A model generated the notes under the pieces. The model made no database searches. It was not told the origin of the DNA and saw nothing but the letters and a program-made list of their open reading frames with translations. This document shows, in pieces, positions 1-7,554 of a stretch of DNA of 64,000 bases (within the stretch, counting starts at the first letter, position 1; each line of letters opens with the position of its first letter). The stretch comes from JBBRHQ01 sp963720735. Lineage in GTDB: Bacteria; Actinomycetota; Thermoleophilia; Solirubrobacterales; 70-9. The position numbers were made by a program, and so were the translations under genes. Location of the stretch: the NCBI GenBank assembly GCA_963720735.1, contig CAVRGL010000008.1, positions 248,001 through 312,000 of the forward strand. Direction: 5' to 3'.

Positions 1-117
1 CGGATGCTCCGAGAAGCTGAAGTCCCCGAGAGCGTCGAGCAGCCGGCGCGTCGCCTCGACTATCTCGGGCCCGATTCCGTCTCCGGGCAGCAGGACCACG
101 CTGGGTTGTGTGCTCAT
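1..117 (-). CDS. leuB: 3-isopropylmalate dehydrogenase, N-terminal fragment (cut by window edge)
   Basis: Only the first 39 codons are visible; the rest lies beyond base 1. The ATG at 115-117 begins a peptide with the strongly conserved LeuB opening LLPGDGIGPEIV, the nucleotide- and substrate-binding start of the isocitrate/isopropylmalate dehydrogenase fold. LeuB oxidatively decarboxylates 3-isopropylmalate to 2-oxoisocaproate in leucine synthesis. It is last in a minus-strand run regulator-leuC-leuD-methyltransferase-leuB, 25 bases after the methyltransferase stop, so co-transcription with leuCD is likely. Isocitrate dehydrogenase shares the motif, but the leuCD context makes leuB the natural reading. 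Confidence 0.88.
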   Translation of the reverse strand, partial: MSTQPSVVLLPGDGIGPEIVEATRRLLDALGDFSFSEHP

Positions 118-142
118 CGAGACCGGGACTCTAGGGGCCGAG

Positions 143-913
143 CTAGGCCCTTGCCTCGATGTTGAGCCGCACGTAGCCCAGGGTCAGCGGGGCATCGGAG
201 CGCTCGAGGACCGCATCGGCGAAGGGGCGGCGCAGATCCTCGGGCAGCCGGTCCAGGTGGCGGACCAGGGTCACGGTCGTGATGAACTCGAGCGGGCGCT
301 CGGGTCGCACCGGCTTCGGCTGGAGCCAGCATCGAGCCTCGCTGAACCCGGCACTGCGCAGGCGGCGCTCGGTCTCCTCGGGGCCGGCGAAGTTCCAGAC
401 GGCCTCCTCGCCTCCAAGGTAGGGCGAGAACTCGGGGAGCGCCGAGACCTCCGTGATCACCTTGGTGTGCTCGGCGACGTTGCCCTGACCGCCGCACTGG
501 GCGACCAGGCGCCCGCTCCCGGTGAGTGAGGCCCTCAGCCTTTCGAACAGCCGCTCGTGGTCGGTGATCCAGTGGAAGGTCGCGGTCGAGAAGATCAGGT
601 CGACCGGCTCTGGGAGCCGCAGCTCGGCGAGGTCGGCGACCAGGTAGGTGGCGGCGTCGCCGAGCCTATCCCTCGCCTTGGCGATCATCGCCTCGGAGCC
701 GTCGACCGCGATCAGCTCTCCTTCGGGCAGGCGCTTGAGCAGCTCGGCGGTGACCCTGCCCGAGCCGCAACCGGCGTCGAGCGCCCGTTCGTCGCCGCGC
801 AGCTCGAGGCGGTCGAGCACCTCCATCCCCCAGGAGAACTGTGGATCGGAGACCTGGTCGTAGGTCTCCGCATCCCACTCCCGCGAGCCCGCCGCTTCCG
901 CCCCCTCGCTCAC
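143..913 (-). CDS. Class I SAM methyltransferase, trans-aconitate/3-isopropylmalate type
   Basis: This is a 256-residue protein with SAM-binding motif I DAGCGSG at residues 46-52, an acidic end of strand 2 (AVDGSE) and a WDAETY opening. Together these resemble the trans-aconitate methyltransferase (Tam) group, whose members are about 250 aa. It starts inside leuD (4-base ATGA overlap) and lies directly before leuB, so it is almost certainly translated with the leucine genes. Tam protects aconitase from trans-aconitate, and the yeast homologue Tmt1 methylates 3-isopropylmalate, the metabolite linking LeuCD and LeuB. I infer a substrate from that pathway. A generic small-molecule methyltransferase remains possible. 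Confidence 0.8.
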   Translation of the reverse strand: MSEGAEAAGSREWDAETYDQVSDPQFSWGMEVLDRLELRGDERALDAGCGSGRVTAELLKRLPEGELIAVDGSEAMIAKARDRLGDAATYLVADLAELRLPEPVDLIFSTATFHWITDHERLFERLRASLTGSGRLVAQCGGQGNVAEHTKVITEVSALPEFSPYLGGEEAVWNFAGPEETERRLRSAGFSEARCWLQPKPVRPERPLEFITTVTLVRHLDRLPEDLRRPFADAVLERSDAPLTLGYVRLNIEARA

Positions 914-1473
914 AGAGCCGTGGTCACGGGCCCATCGGAGAATCGACCGGAGGACTCGTACTCGTCGATTGCGCCGACGTTCTGCAGGGTGATCCCGATG
1001 TCGTCGAGCCCGTTCAGCAGGCGGTGCTTGAGGTCGTTCTCGAGCTCGAATCCGAACACGCCGGCCTCACAGTCGACGGTGCCGTCGTCGAGGTCGATCC
1101 GCGCCTCTCCGGCCTCGGCGACGAGCCGGCAGTGCTGCTCGTCGAGGACGACCGGCAGCAGGCCGATCTTGGTGCAGTTTCCGTAGAAGATGTCAGCGAA
1201 CGACGGCGCGATGATCGCCTCGAATCCGAAGTCCTGCAGGGCCCACGGCGCGTGCTCGCGCGATGAGCCGCAACCGAAGTTCCGCCCTGTCACCAGGATC
1301 GGATTCGGCTCCAGCTCGACCTCGCCGGAGCGGAACCAGTCATAGAAGAGGAACTCGCCGAACCCGGTCCGCTCCACCCGCTTCAGAAACTGCTTGGGGA
1401 TGATCTGGTCGGTATCGACGTCTGAGCGATCGAGCACCGAGACCTTCCCCTCGATCACGTCCACAGCCCTCAT
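910..1473 (-). CDS. leuD: 3-isopropylmalate dehydratase small subunit
   Basis: This 187-residue swivelling-domain subunit forms the isopropylmalate isomerase with LeuC (2-isopropylmalate to 3-isopropylmalate). Family motifs are clear: DTDQIIPKQFL near residue 20, the FGCGSSREHAPWAL active-site loop near residue 67, and SFADIFYGNC. The length is slightly short of the usual 190-200. The ATG follows the leuC stop by 21 bases with a GGAGGG Shine-Dalgarno between them, and the gene overlaps the following methyltransferase by 4 bases. No anomaly seen. Confidence 0.96.
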   Translation of the reverse strand: MRAVDVIEGKVSVLDRSDVDTDQIIPKQFLKRVERTGFGEFLFYDWFRSGEVELEPNPILVTGRNFGCGSSREHAPWALQDFGFEAIIAPSFADIFYGNCTKIGLLPVVLDEQHCRLVAEAGEARIDLDDGTVDCEAGVFGFELENDLKHRLLNGLDDIGITLQNVGAIDEYESSGRFSDGPVTTAL

Positions 1474-1494
1474 TCACCCTCCTTCTGCCGGCGT

Positions 1495-2883
1495 TCATGT
1501 CCAATCCCTGATGTCGACGAAATGGCCCTCGAGGGCCGCCGCAGCGGCCATCTTCGGGCTTACCAGGTGGGTCCGGCCGCCCTTGCCCTGGCGGCCCTCG
1601 AAATTGCGGTTCGAGGTCGAGGCGCAGCGCTCCCCTTCCGAGAGGATGTCCGGGTTCATCCCCAGGCACATCGAGCAGCCGGCCTCGCGCCACTCGAACC
1701 CGGCGGAGCGGAAAACCTCGTCGAGCCCCTCGGACTCCGCCTCGGACTTGACCTGCTGGGAGCCGGGCACGACCATCGCGCGGAGCGAATCCGCCACCCT
1801 CCGTCCGTCGACGATCTCCGCCGCCTCACGCAGGTCCTCGACCCGCGAGTTGGTGCAGGAGCCGATGAAGATGCGGTCGAGCCGTATCTCGGTCATCGGG
1901 GTCCCGGGCTTCAGGTCCATGTAGGCGAGCGCTCGCCTCGCCGTCTCCGGGTTTACCGGGCCCTCGCCCAGCGAGTCGGGGTCTGGGACGGAATCCGTCA
2001 CCTCGACCACCATCCCCGGGGTGGTCCCCCAGGTGACCATCGGTGAGATCGATGCTGCGTCGATCTCGACCTCGGCGTCGAAGCGCGCCCCGTGCTCGGT
2101 TGGCAGCGAGCGCCAGCGCTCGAGTGCGGCGTCGAAGTCCCGCGGCGCGCCGGGGCGACCCTGGACCCACTCGTAAGTTGTCTCATCGGGGGCGATCATC
2201 CCGGCGCGGCCCCCGCCTTCGATCGTCATGTTGCAGATCGTCATCCTGCCCGGCATCGTCAGCGCCTCGATCGCCGGCCCCGCGTACTCGACCGCGTGGC
2301 CGACCATGCCCCCGGTGCCGAGCCTGCCGATCGTCGCCAGGATCAGGTCCTTGGGTGTGACCCCGTTGCGCAGCGAGCCCGAATAGTCGATCCGCATCGT
2401 CTGCGGACGCCTCTGCACCAGGCACTGGGTGGCGAGCACGTGCTCGACCTCTGAGGTGCCGATCCCGAAGGCGAGCGAGCCGAAGGCGCCGTGGGTCGAG
2501 GTGTGGCTGTCGCCGCAGACGATCGTCATCCCGGGCTGGCTGATCCCCAGCTCGGGGCCGATCACGTGGACGATGCCCCGCCTCTCGGAACCCAGCGAGT
2601 AGAGCGGGATCCCGAACTCCTCGCAGTTTTGCTCCAGCGTCTCGACCTGTACGCGCGAGAGCTCGTCGGCGATCAGCCGCGCGGAAGGGGTGCCGTCGGT
2701 CGGCACGTTGTGGTCCGCGGTCGCGATCGTCTTGTCGGTGCGCCGCAGGCTGCGGTTTGCGAGGCGCAGCCCGTCGAAGGCCTGCGGCGAGGTGACCTCG
2801 TGGACGAGGTGAAGGTCGATGTAGATCAGACCCTCGGAGACCTCGTGCGCATCCCAGATCTTTTCGAACATCGTCTTCGGCAT
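1495..2883 (-). CDS. leuC: 3-isopropylmalate dehydratase large subunit
   Basis: This 462-residue aconitase-superfamily subunit carries the [4Fe-4S] cluster of isopropylmalate isomerase. Cluster ligands appear in IGSCTNSR near residue 341 and in CSMCLGMNPD near residue 403. The opening MPKTMFEKIWDAH and the CGDSHTSTHGAFG motif are typical of bacterial LeuC. It follows the XRE-cupin gene by 10 bases and precedes leuD by 21, so regulator, leuC and leuD probably form one transcript. Length matches the single-polypeptide LeuC class (~465 aa). Confidence 0.97.
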   Translation of the reverse strand: MPKTMFEKIWDAHEVSEGLIYIDLHLVHEVTSPQAFDGLRLANRSLRRTDKTIATADHNVPTDGTPSARLIADELSRVQVETLEQNCEEFGIPLYSLGSERRGIVHVIGPELGISQPGMTIVCGDSHTSTHGAFGSLAFGIGTSEVEHVLATQCLVQRRPQTMRIDYSGSLRNGVTPKDLILATIGRLGTGGMVGHAVEYAGPAIEALTMPGRMTICNMTIEGGGRAGMIAPDETTYEWVQGRPGAPRDFDAALERWRSLPTEHGARFDAEVEIDAASISPMVTWGTTPGMVVEVTDSVPDPDSLGEGPVNPETARRALAYMDLKPGTPMTEIRLDRIFIGSCTNSRVEDLREAAEIVDGRRVADSLRAMVVPGSQQVKSEAESEGLDEVFRSAGFEWREAGCSMCLGMNPDILSEGERCASTSNRNFEGRQGKGGRTHLVSPKMAAAAALEGHFVDIRDWT

Positions 2884-2893
2884 TCGCGCCTCC

Positions 2894-3526
2894 TCAGCTC
2901 CGGCGGAGACCGGCGGAGACGACCGCGATGAAGCTGGTCGGTCGCTCGCCGTCGTGGTTGGTGAAGTGATGTGCGAGGTCGGCGTCGAAGGTGACGCTGT
3001 CCCCCTGGCGCAGCTCGTGGCTCTCGCCGTCGATCACCAGGTTGACCGCCCCGGTGAGGATGACGGCGGTCTCCCGGCTCCCCGGCTCGTGGATCGGCGG
3101 GTCGCCGGCGCCCCCGGTGGAGGCGCCCGGCGCCAGCGAGTGAAGGGAGACATCGGCCCGCTGGCCGGGCAGCGGCGGAGTCAGCTCCTCGACCCGGTGG
3201 CCGGCGTGGCGCAGCCGGCGGCGTTCCTTGGACCGGATCACGACGACGTGGTCGGCCTCGTCCAGCCGCAGCAGCTGGGAGAGGGTGAGCTCGAGGCCCT
3301 CGGCCACCTTCGCGGCGACCACCAGGGTGGGGCTCGTCTCCCCCCGCTCCACCTGGGAGAGCATCGGGGCGCTCACCCCCGAGCGCTCCGCCAGGTCCCG
3401 CAGGGAGAGCCCCATCGCCTCGCGCAGGGCCCGGACCCGGGCGCCGATCGGGGGCGCGACGGCCGTGCTCTCCGCGGTCGCGGGCGCCTCCGGGGGCTGC
3501 TCGATCGCGGACGGCGGGGCGGTCAT
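2894..3526 (-). CDS. XRE-family transcriptional regulator with C-terminal cupin
   Basis: This 210-residue protein has an N-terminal Cro/C1 helix-turn-helix (ALREAMGLSLRDLAERSGVS, about residues 32-51) and a C-terminal cupin sensor domain from about residue 130, with IHEPGSRETAVILTG and the closing DADLAHHFTNH. The family usually represses or activates the adjacent operon in response to a small ligand bound by the cupin. I chose the ATG at 3524-3526 because conserved sequence begins just after it; the longer upstream frame is low-complexity and would overrun the divergent gene's promoter. It heads the leuC-leuD-methyltransferase-leuB run. A palindrome lies immediately upstream (3534-3555). Confidence 0.88.
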   Translation of the reverse strand: MTAPPSAIEQPPEAPATAESTAVAPPIGARVRALREAMGLSLRDLAERSGVSAPMLSQVERGETSPTLVVAAKVAEGLELTLSQLLRLDEADHVVVIRSKERRRLRHAGHRVEELTPPLPGQRADVSLHSLAPGASTGGAGDPPIHEPGSRETAVILTGAVNLVIDGESHELRQGDSVTFDADLAHHFTNHDGERPTSFIAVVSAGLRRS

Positions 3527-3533
3527 GGATCTG

Positions 3534-3555
3534 TACGTTATCACATACAAACGTA
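3534..3555. promoter_or_regulatory. Inverted repeat TACGTT-N10-AACGTA, candidate operator of the XRE-cupin regulator
   Basis: Perfect 6-base arms at 3534-3539 and 3550-3555, with centres 16 bases apart, lie 7 bases upstream of the regulator ATG and 75 bases upstream of the divergent CAP gene. The flanking sequence is unusually AT-rich for this genome. Read on the minus strand the right half contains GATAACGT, which could be a -10 region overlapping the repeat. That is the arrangement expected for autoregulation. The operator role is inferred. Confidence 0.5.
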
Positions 3556-3629
3556 TTGCCTGCAGTCGGCGGGTTCCGGCCTCCGCCGCGCCCGGCTGTC
3601 TGCCCCGGCGGCTACTCTCTCCCGCTTCC

Positions 3630-4220
3630 ATGAGTAAACGCAAACAAAGCGGACGGCCGAGGCGCGCCGCCGCCCGGCTGCTCGCCCTCGGGCTGCTCGT
3701 CCTGCTCGCCCTGCCCTCCGCTCCGTCGGGGCCTCTGCTCTCTTCAGCCGGCGCCGCCCGGTCCCGGCTCCACTGCGCCCACACCGGTGCCAGCCCGGCC
3801 AGGGTCAGCCTTCGCCACCTGCGGAGCTCGACCCGCTGCCTGTTCAACCAGGCCCGGGGCCGCCATGGGTTGCGGGCGCTGCGGGTCAACCGCAAGCTCC
3901 GCAAAGCGGCGACCGGCCACTCCGAGGCGATGGTCAAGCATCGATTCTTCGCCCACGGCTCGGTTCAATCCCGGATCGCCCGTACCGGGTACTTTGCCGC
4001 CGCCTCCTCCTGGGCATATGGCGAGGTGATCGCTTTCGGTTGTCACCGCGACGGATCGGCGAAGCTGATCTTCCGCCGCTGGATGAGGAGCTCGGGGCAC
4101 CGCCACGCGATCCTCACCGGACGTTTCCGCGAGCTCGGGGTAGGCGTCGCCCGCCGCGACCCGGTCGGGGGCGGCCGCAAGTGCGCGACCTTCACGGTCG
4201 ATCTCGGCGTCAGCCGCTGA
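3630..4220 (+). CDS. Secreted CAP/SCP-domain (YkwD-like) protein
   Basis: This 196-residue protein begins with a basic n-region (MSKRKQSGRPRR) followed by a hydrophobic stretch (LLALGLLVLLALP), a typical export signal. The rest is a CAP domain: CLFNQARGRHGLRAL, the HSEAMVKHRFFAHGS helix with its His, AYGEVIAFG and a closing GHRHAILTGRFRELGVG strand that supplies a second His. Bacterial YkwD-like CAP proteins are extracellular and their function is poorly known. The ATG at 3630 was chosen because it starts the signal peptide. It is divergent from the XRE-cupin gene across a roughly 100-base promoter region. Confidence 0.85.
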   Translation: MSKRKQSGRPRRAAARLLALGLLVLLALPSAPSGPLLSSAGAARSRLHCAHTGASPARVSLRHLRSSTRCLFNQARGRHGLRALRVNRKLRKAATGHSEAMVKHRFFAHGSVQSRIARTGYFAAASSWAYGEVIAFGCHRDGSAKLIFRRWMRSSGHRHAILTGRFRELGVGVARRDPVGGGRKCATFTVDLGVSR

Positions 4221-4337
4221 CCGCAGGCCGGCGTGGGGCTTCTGAACCGTCTATATGGCGGTTGAAAGGTCCCACGTCGGGAGCGGTGTGACGTAGGCGC
4301 GAAGATCGGCGCCGAAGCGTCGCGATCAAATCGCGGC

Positions 4338-5090
4338 TCAGCGCGCCTGGCCGGTCGGGCGGATGAGGATCTCGTTGACGTTGACCCGCTGCGGCGCGGC
4401 GAGCGCGTGGACGATCGCCGCGGCGATGTCCTCGGCGCGCAGGACATCGCCGGTCTGCTCGCGCATCTTCTCGATCGCCTCGACGACCATCGGGTTGGCG
4501 TTGTGGCCCTGAAGCTCGGTGTCGACGAAGCCGGGCTCGACGCAGGTCACCCGGATCCCGGAGTGGGCCGCCTCCTGCCGCAGCGACTCGGAGAAGCCCG
4601 TCACCCCCCACTTGGTCATGTTGTAGACGCCGGACCCGAGGCTGGCGATCCGCCCGGCGACCGAGGAGAGGTTGACGATATGCCCGTTGCCTCCGTCGCG
4701 CAGCAGCGATAGGGCCGCCTGGGTGCAGTAGAGCAGGCCGAGAAGGTTGACGCCGATCATCGTCCGCCATTCCTCGGTGTCGGTGCCCTCGATCGGGCCC
4801 AGCAGCATCACCCCGGCGTTGTTGACGAGGATGTCGAGGCCGCCGAGGGCTTCCGCGGCCCCCTCGACGAACCCACGCGCCTGCTCCTCCGAGGTGATGT
4901 CCGCCTCGAGCGCCACCGCCTTGCCGCCGTCGGCGCCGATCCGGCCGGCAAGCTCGTCGAGGCGGTTCTTGCGCCGCGCCCCGAGCGCCACCGAGGCCCC
5001 CTCCGCGGCAAGCGCAAGGGCGGTCGCCTCCCCGATTCCCGAGGAGGCCCCGGTGATCGCGGCGCGACGGCCTTCTAGGGAGCCCGGCAT
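4338..5090 (-). CDS. Short-chain dehydrogenase/reductase
   Basis: This 250-residue classical SDR has the cofactor motif TGASSGIG (residues 13-20), NNAG (90-93), the catalytic serine in LSSVAG (about 142-143) and YNMTK with Tyr156/Lys160. RR at residues 39-40, after the second strand, suggests NADP(H) preference. The substrate cannot be told from sequence; YdfG/clavaldehyde-type dehydrogenases are the closest in appearance. It stands alone, with a TAGACT -10-like element 7 bases upstream of its ATG (5098-5103), so it may be leaderless. Confidence 0.88.
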   Translation of the reverse strand: MPGSLEGRRAAITGASSGIGEATALALAAEGASVALGARRKNRLDELAGRIGADGGKAVALEADITSEEQARGFVEGAAEALGGLDILVNNAGVMLLGPIEGTDTEEWRTMIGVNLLGLLYCTQAALSLLRDGGNGHIVNLSSVAGRIASLGSGVYNMTKWGVTGFSESLRQEAAHSGIRVTCVEPGFVDTELQGHNANPMVVEAIEKMREQTGDVLRAEDIAAAIVHALAAPQRVNVNEILIRPTGQAR

Positions 5091-5097
5091 CGGCCGC

Positions 5098-5103
5098 AGT
5101 CTA
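5098..5103 (-). promoter_or_regulatory. -10 element TAGACT of the SDR gene
   Basis: TAGACT on the minus strand ends 7 bases before the ATG at 5088-5090. Transcription starting 6-7 bases downstream of a -10 box would begin at or next to the start codon. No Shine-Dalgarno is visible. Confidence 0.5.
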
Positions 5104-5120
5104 TTCGGCCGGTTCTTCGG

Positions 5121-6713
5121 CTAAGGACCCGGCGTGCGCTCGACCACGGCCTCCGCCGTGGCCGCCTCCGCCTCGCGGATCGCGGCGCCATCGAGCGCGT
5201 TGGAGAGCGCCCGGACGTAGGCTCGGGCCGACGCCTCGAGGATGTCGGTGGCGACACCCTGGCCGGTCGCGAGGCGATCCGCAGCGCGGAGCATCACCGT
5301 TACCTGACCGAGCGCGTCCTCCCCCTCGGTCACCGCCTCGACGGTGTACTGGCGGAGCTCGCATTCGGTGTCGGTGGCCTTCTGGATCGCCCCGAATATC
5401 GCGTCGACCGGTCCGTCGCCGCTGGACTCCCCTACGGATTCCTCGCCCGAGGGCATCTTCACCGCGACCCGCGCCCCCGGCTCCCGCCGCGACCCGGCCT
5501 CGACCTCGAACCAGGCGAGGTTGTAGGACTCGGCCCGCTGGCGCATCTCATCGGAGACGATCGCCTCGAGGTCGAGCGCCGTCACCTGCTTCTTCTTGTC
5601 GGCAATCTCCTTGAACCGGGTGAAAGCGGCGTTCAGCGAGTTGCCCTCGACCTTGAAGCCGAGCTGCTCGAGCGCGTCGCGCAGCGCGTGGCGTCCGGAG
5701 TGCTTGCCGAGGACGATCGAGTTCGACTCCAGCCCGACCTCCGTCGCGTCCATGATCTCGTAGGTGCTTCGCTCCTTCAGCACCCCGTCCTGATGGATGC
5801 CGGACTCGTGGGCGAAGGCGTTGCGCCCGACCACCGCCTTGTTGGGCTGCACCGCGTATCCGGTGAGTCGCGAGACCATGCGGCTGGTCCTGGCCAGCTC
5901 GCGGCTGTCGACGCCGGTGCTCAGCCCGTGGACGTCGCTGCGGGTCTTGATCAGCATCACGATCTCCTCCAGCGAGCAGTTCCCGGCTCGCTCCCCGATG
6001 CCGTTGATCGCGCACTCGACCTGCCGAGCGCCCGCGAGAATGCCGGCATAGGAATTGGCGACGGCCAGCCCGAGGTCGTCGTGGCAGTGGACCGAGGTCT
6101 CGACTACCTCGAGCCCCGGCACCAGCTCGTAGAGCCGGCGCCAGTAGGCCGCGTACTCCTCCGGCGTCGAGTAGCCCACGGTGTCGGGGACGTTGACGAC
6201 GGTCGCGCCCTCGGCCACGGCGATCGCGCAGACCTCCGCGGTGAACTCGATCTCCGCCCGGGTGGCATCCATCGGCGAGAACTCGACGTCGTCGCAATAC
6301 GAGCGGGCCAGCGCCACCGCGGCGCGGGCCTGCCCCTTGACGTCCTCGCGGGTCGTCTGCAATTGGTGCTCGATATGGATGTCGGAGGTCGAGATGAAGG
6401 TGTGGATCCTCGGCCGCGCCGCATCCGAGATCGCGTTCCAGGCCGCGTCGATGTCGGCCTTGTGGGTGCGGGCAAGACCGCAGATCACCGGACCCTCGAC
6501 CCGCCGGGCGATCTCCTGCACCGCCTCGGAGTCGCCCGGGGAGGTGATCGGGAACCCGGCCTCGATCACGTCGACGCCGAGGCGCGCGAGCTGCTGGGCG
6601 ATCTCGACCTTCTCCTGCGTGTTGAGCGAGATGCCGGGCGATTGCTCGCCGTCCCTCAGGGTGGTGTCAAAGATGTGGACGCGGTTCGCGTCTTCGCTGC
6701 TCGCCGAATGCAT
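5121..6713 (-). CDS. leuA: 2-isopropylmalate synthase
   Basis: This 530-residue enzyme condenses acetyl-CoA with 2-oxoisovalerate, the committed step of leucine synthesis. The DRE-TIM core is clear: FDTTLRDGEQSPG near residue 15, the metal-binding HCHDDLG near residue 208, and NAFAHESGIHQDG near residue 320. The C-terminal ~150 residues form the LeuA allosteric domain for leucine feedback. The ATG at 6711-6713 is preceded at 8 bases by an excellent Shine-Dalgarno (AGAAGGAG). That SD is complementary to the Leu-codon run of an upstream leader peptide (6780-6839), which implies post-transcriptional control by leucine. It is separate from leuCDB, about 2.2 kb upstream of the leuC cluster on the same strand. 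Confidence 0.97.
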   Translation of the reverse strand: MHSASSEDANRVHIFDTTLRDGEQSPGISLNTQEKVEIAQQLARLGVDVIEAGFPITSPGDSEAVQEIARRVEGPVICGLARTHKADIDAAWNAISDAARPRIHTFISTSDIHIEHQLQTTREDVKGQARAAVALARSYCDDVEFSPMDATRAEIEFTAEVCAIAVAEGATVVNVPDTVGYSTPEEYAAYWRRLYELVPGLEVVETSVHCHDDLGLAVANSYAGILAGARQVECAINGIGERAGNCSLEEIVMLIKTRSDVHGLSTGVDSRELARTSRMVSRLTGYAVQPNKAVVGRNAFAHESGIHQDGVLKERSTYEIMDATEVGLESNSIVLGKHSGRHALRDALEQLGFKVEGNSLNAAFTRFKEIADKKKQVTALDLEAIVSDEMRQRAESYNLAWFEVEAGSRREPGARVAVKMPSGEESVGESSGDGPVDAIFGAIQKATDTECELRQYTVEAVTEGEDALGQVTVMLRAADRLATGQGVATDILEASARAYVRALSNALDGAAIREAEAATAEAVVERTPGP

Positions 6714-6721
6714 CGGTGCTT

Positions 6722-6809
6722 CTCCTTCTCTGCTGCTTTCGAATGACCTTGTCTCTCGCGGCTCTCGCGCCGCCCAGCGCTATTCCCCCCGAAGGGGGAG
6801 GAGAAGGAG
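6722..6809 (-). promoter_or_regulatory. leuA leader RNA: Leu-codon run complementary to the leuA Shine-Dalgarno
   Basis: On the minus strand the leader's Leu codons (bases 6809-6801) read CTCCTTCTC. The leuA ribosome-binding site (6730-6722) reads GAGAAGGAG, a perfect 9-bp complement that includes the SD core. Between them are a CCCCC-UUCG-GGGGG hairpin (arms 6794-6798 and 6785-6789), enclosed by CGCUA/UAGCG (6810-6814 with 6778-6782), and a GCGGC/GCCGC hairpin (6758-6773). The Leu-codon run is unpaired inside the first hairpin, so SD pairing would form a pseudoknot. No U-run follows, which favours translational rather than terminator-based attenuation. Mechanism inferred. Confidence 0.6.
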
Positions 6810-6839
6810 TAGCGCGAGGCTGTCGAGCCAGCGGTTCAT
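6780..6839 (-). CDS. Leucine-rich leader peptide of leuA (19 aa)
   Basis: A 19-codon frame, MNRWLDSLALLLLLPLRGE, ends in TAG 66 bases before the leuA start codon. Eight of 19 residues are leucine, with five consecutive Leu codons (CTA CTC CTT CTC CTC). It is too short to be a normal gene. It matches the architecture of attenuation leader peptides, where leucyl-tRNA shortage stalls the ribosome on Leu codons. A TACTCT -10-like element at 6852-6857 is 12 bases upstream of its ATG, so transcription may begin just before it. Codons adjacent to the run can fold with downstream RNA (see the leader RNA feature). Confidence 0.78.
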   Translation of the reverse strand: MNRWLDSLALLLLLPLRGE

Positions 6840-6868
6840 TCGCTGCCGGCAAGAGTAGCGCACCGTGC

Positions 6869-7537
6869 CTACTGCTTCGGGTCGTCCCGCCCCGGCCCGC
6901 CCCTGAGCACGTCGCGCCCCGGCCCGCCGCGCAGCACGTCGTTGCCGCCGTCGCCGAACAGCTTGTCCGGCCCGCGTCCACCATAGAGCGCATCCGAGCC
7001 GGCTCGGCCGACCAGCTTGTCGGCTCCGTCGCCACCGACCAGCTTGTCTGAGTCGGAGCCGCCGTATAGATCGTCGAGTCCGGTCCCGCCGTTGATCATC
7101 GTCGGGACCGTGACCGCCGGGGTCGTGGTCACCGTGTCGTTGCCCCCGAGGGTGATCACCTTGAAGCCGCTGATCGCGCTGACCAGGCACAGAAGACGGT
7201 CTTCGTTGCCGATCGGGTTGACGCACTCCGGCACCGGCACCCCGTTGACCTCGGGGACGGGCAGCGAGCCGTTCGAGTCGATCACGTAGCGGCTGGGCCC
7301 GCGCGTGATCTGGATCTCGTTCGGTGTGGGACCCGTCTGCGTCTCATCGGCCTTGATCGCCAGGGTCAGGGCGGCGCGGCTCGCGGCGACCCCCCAGGCA
7401 GAGCGCAGGGCCCTCGAGACGAGCGCCGCGCGGGCGTGACCGGTGTTGGCCGGTGCGACTCCGGCGAGCAGCGCCAGCGCCAGCGGCGCCAGGGCGAGGG
7501 CAAGCAGGTGCTTTGTCGTCGGTCTCGATCCCATCAT
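6869..7537 (-). CDS. Secreted RTX-like (hemolysin-type Ca2+-binding repeat) protein
   Basis: This 222-residue protein starts with MMGSRPTTKHLLALALAPLA, an export signal ending near ANTGHA. The C-terminal ~90 residues contain five to seven GGxGxDxL nonapeptides (GGTGLDDLYGGSD, GGDGADKLVGRAG, GGRGPDKLFGDGG), which fold into a Ca2+-binding parallel beta roll. No catalytic domain is visible; the middle ~80 residues are unrecognised. Start placed at the first of two adjacent ATGs (7535-7537), 17 bases after the upstream MDR stop. The leuA leader follows its stop by 29 bases. Extracellular structural or surface role inferred. Confidence 0.8.
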   Translation of the reverse strand: MMGSRPTTKHLLALALAPLALALLAGVAPANTGHARAALVSRALRSAWGVAASRAALTLAIKADETQTGPTPNEIQITRGPSRYVIDSNGSLPVPEVNGVPVPECVNPIGNEDRLLCLVSAISGFKVITLGGNDTVTTTPAVTVPTMINGGTGLDDLYGGSDSDKLVGGDGADKLVGRAGSDALYGGRGPDKLFGDGGNDVLRGGPGRDVLRGGPGRDDPKQ

Positions 7538-7554
7538 CGATCCGCGCCAGGCGT

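Noticed and set aside
6750..6860. T-box or leucine terminator-type riboswitch upstream of leuA
   Set aside because: No T-box core sequence and no U-tract terminator; the Leu-rich leader and SD complement explain the region better.
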